In this document: positions 62,930 to 64,000 of the stretch, piece by piece
Layout of the letters: every line of letters starts with the position of its first letter
Position numbering within the stretch: position 1 is the first letter of the stretch
From: Bretschneidera sinensis
Lineage: Eukaryota > Streptophyta > Magnoliopsida > Brassicales > Akaniaceae
Length of the DNA: 64,000 nucleotides
Assembly (NCBI GenBank): GCA_023935145.1
Contig: CM043698.1
Location: 143,014,001-143,078,000 of the forward strand
Reading direction: 5' to 3'
Position numbers and translations under genes: made by a program
Notes under the pieces: model-generated
The model's database searches: none
Told to the model about the DNA's origin: nothing
The model's input: only the letters and a program-made list of their open reading frames with translations

Positions 62930-64000
62930 CGAATAAACTTAAAAAACTGAAAAATAGGCTTTGGTTTTTTTTTGTCTTCTCTTTTGTTCTCTTTTTATGT
63001 GTGGTAGTGAATACTGAATACTAAGAAACCTGTGCAGATAGAGAGAAAGAAGCGGATAGTGAGAGATAGAGAGAAGTACCTATTTGGTATAAAGTGCATT
63101 GATAGAGACATAATGAGAAGGAAAAAGACGGTCAATTTTGCAATCATGACAGCAGTCAAGGTCCACTGAACCAAGAGGATATGTTGAGAAGAATTTCAAA
63201 CTATTTAAGAAACATTTTTTTAATTTCCAAATTAGATGATTGGATTTTTGAGAATGTGAAATCAAACAGTTAGGATTCATTTTGTAAGTGAAGTCCAAAT
63301 TAGCAGAATTGCCAAATATGAAAAATCAAATTGGTTTTTTGATTAACATGAAACAATAGAGTTAGTAAGGTGCTAATAACGCCTCAAAAACACAACTTAG
63401 CATGACAAATGAGATAAAAGGGTACTTTGTATTTTCTTACCAATTGGCCGCCATTCGGTTCAATGCACCAGCCAAGTTTGTCCTGTTATGACCAAAAGGG
63501 ATCAAAATTGAACTCAACTTGACTGCTTCTCTGGCCATGTCTGTAACTGCAGAAATGAGTAAATGAAATGCTGCAATTGTTTATAGATAAACTCGTTTGC
63601 AAAAATTTTCTCTACGGTTTTACAAGGGTTTTTCTCGCTAACCAAACAGCACAGGAAGTTTTAGAGAACGATGTTGAAATTGCGATGGAGAGAGTTTACT
63701 GGCAACGACACATTTTTCAAAATATGGGCTGCTGGGACGTACTTAGTCAATATGGGCTACTAGATGATTGGGCTTATTGAAGTTAGTGGGTAGATGGTCA
63801 ATTTGCTCTTTTAAAATTAAACAAATAGAAAAATCAGATGAAGTCCTTGAATTTTAATATAAAATCAAATCAACAAACATCAAAGCTTACGGTAAAAATA
63901 TTTTAAGTAATAATTGCATACCCAATCCAAACATCCAAAAAAACTTCCTGTAAAACTCAATCATAATTGTATGAAAATTTGTGTGGTAATTACCATTTAA
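62930..64000. other. Upstream region of copy F
   Basis: CT-rich leader on the minus strand (about 62,960-63,080), then the optional segment at about 63,360-63,746 whose left flank is about 37 bp shorter than in C and D, then the AT-rich spacer common to all units. No gene supported. Confidence 0.55.

Overview
This window looks like the nuclear genome of a flowering plant, most likely a eudicot. It is AT-rich, its genes have several introns with GT..AG borders, and it carries Ty1-copia and Ty3-gypsy-like retrotransposon remains and the C-terminal end of a plant NBS-LRR gene. The LRR tail reminds me of Citrus (Sapindales) CNL genes, but that is recall and not proof.

The main content is a head-to-tail array, all on the minus strand, of a short gene of the VAL/HSI2 class: an N-terminal cysteine-rich PHD-like zinc-binding region followed by one B3 DNA-binding domain. 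I number the copies by position: A (exon 1 only, at the left edge), B (exons 2-6, 3.7-6.0 kb), C (exons 3-1, 21.3-26.2 kb), D (all six exons, 30.3-38.1 kb), E (exons 6 and 1, 42.2-47.0 kb) and F (exons 3-1, 49.6-62.9 kb). Only D has all exons, intact splice sites and an open frame (271 codons). B, C, E and F each carry clear lesions: nonsense codons, frameshifts, lost splice sites or missing exons. A cannot be judged because it runs off the window.

Between and inside these copies lie two copies of a foreign block on the plus strand, 10.3-18.2 kb and 54.3-62.3 kb. The block holds a copia element with gag, protease and integrase remains but no reverse transcriptase, an 87-bp palindrome, a probable solo gypsy LTR, and the last repeats of an NBS-LRR gene. 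The block sits in intron 1 of the VAL-like gene in copy F and replaces the intron-1/exon-1 side of copy B. Because both copies share their internal lesions, the block entered once and was then copied with its flanks as a large direct segmental duplication (about 1-18.2 kb versus 46.7-62.3 kb). Each duplicate later took its own deletions.

The stretch 18.3-21.0 kb is single-copy here. It carries a degenerate tRNA-Phe(GAA)-like gene and a few exon-like pieces of an unrecognised minus-strand gene. The rest is long intron 1 sequence (about 5.5 kb in copy D) and intergenic DNA. Both are repeated from unit to unit and contain a 32-bp alternating purine-pyrimidine minisatellite, a 40-bp minisatellite and a GAGCTCG-rich element. 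All exon models were derived by reading splice borders and comparing the paralogous copies by eye; no transcript or database search was available.
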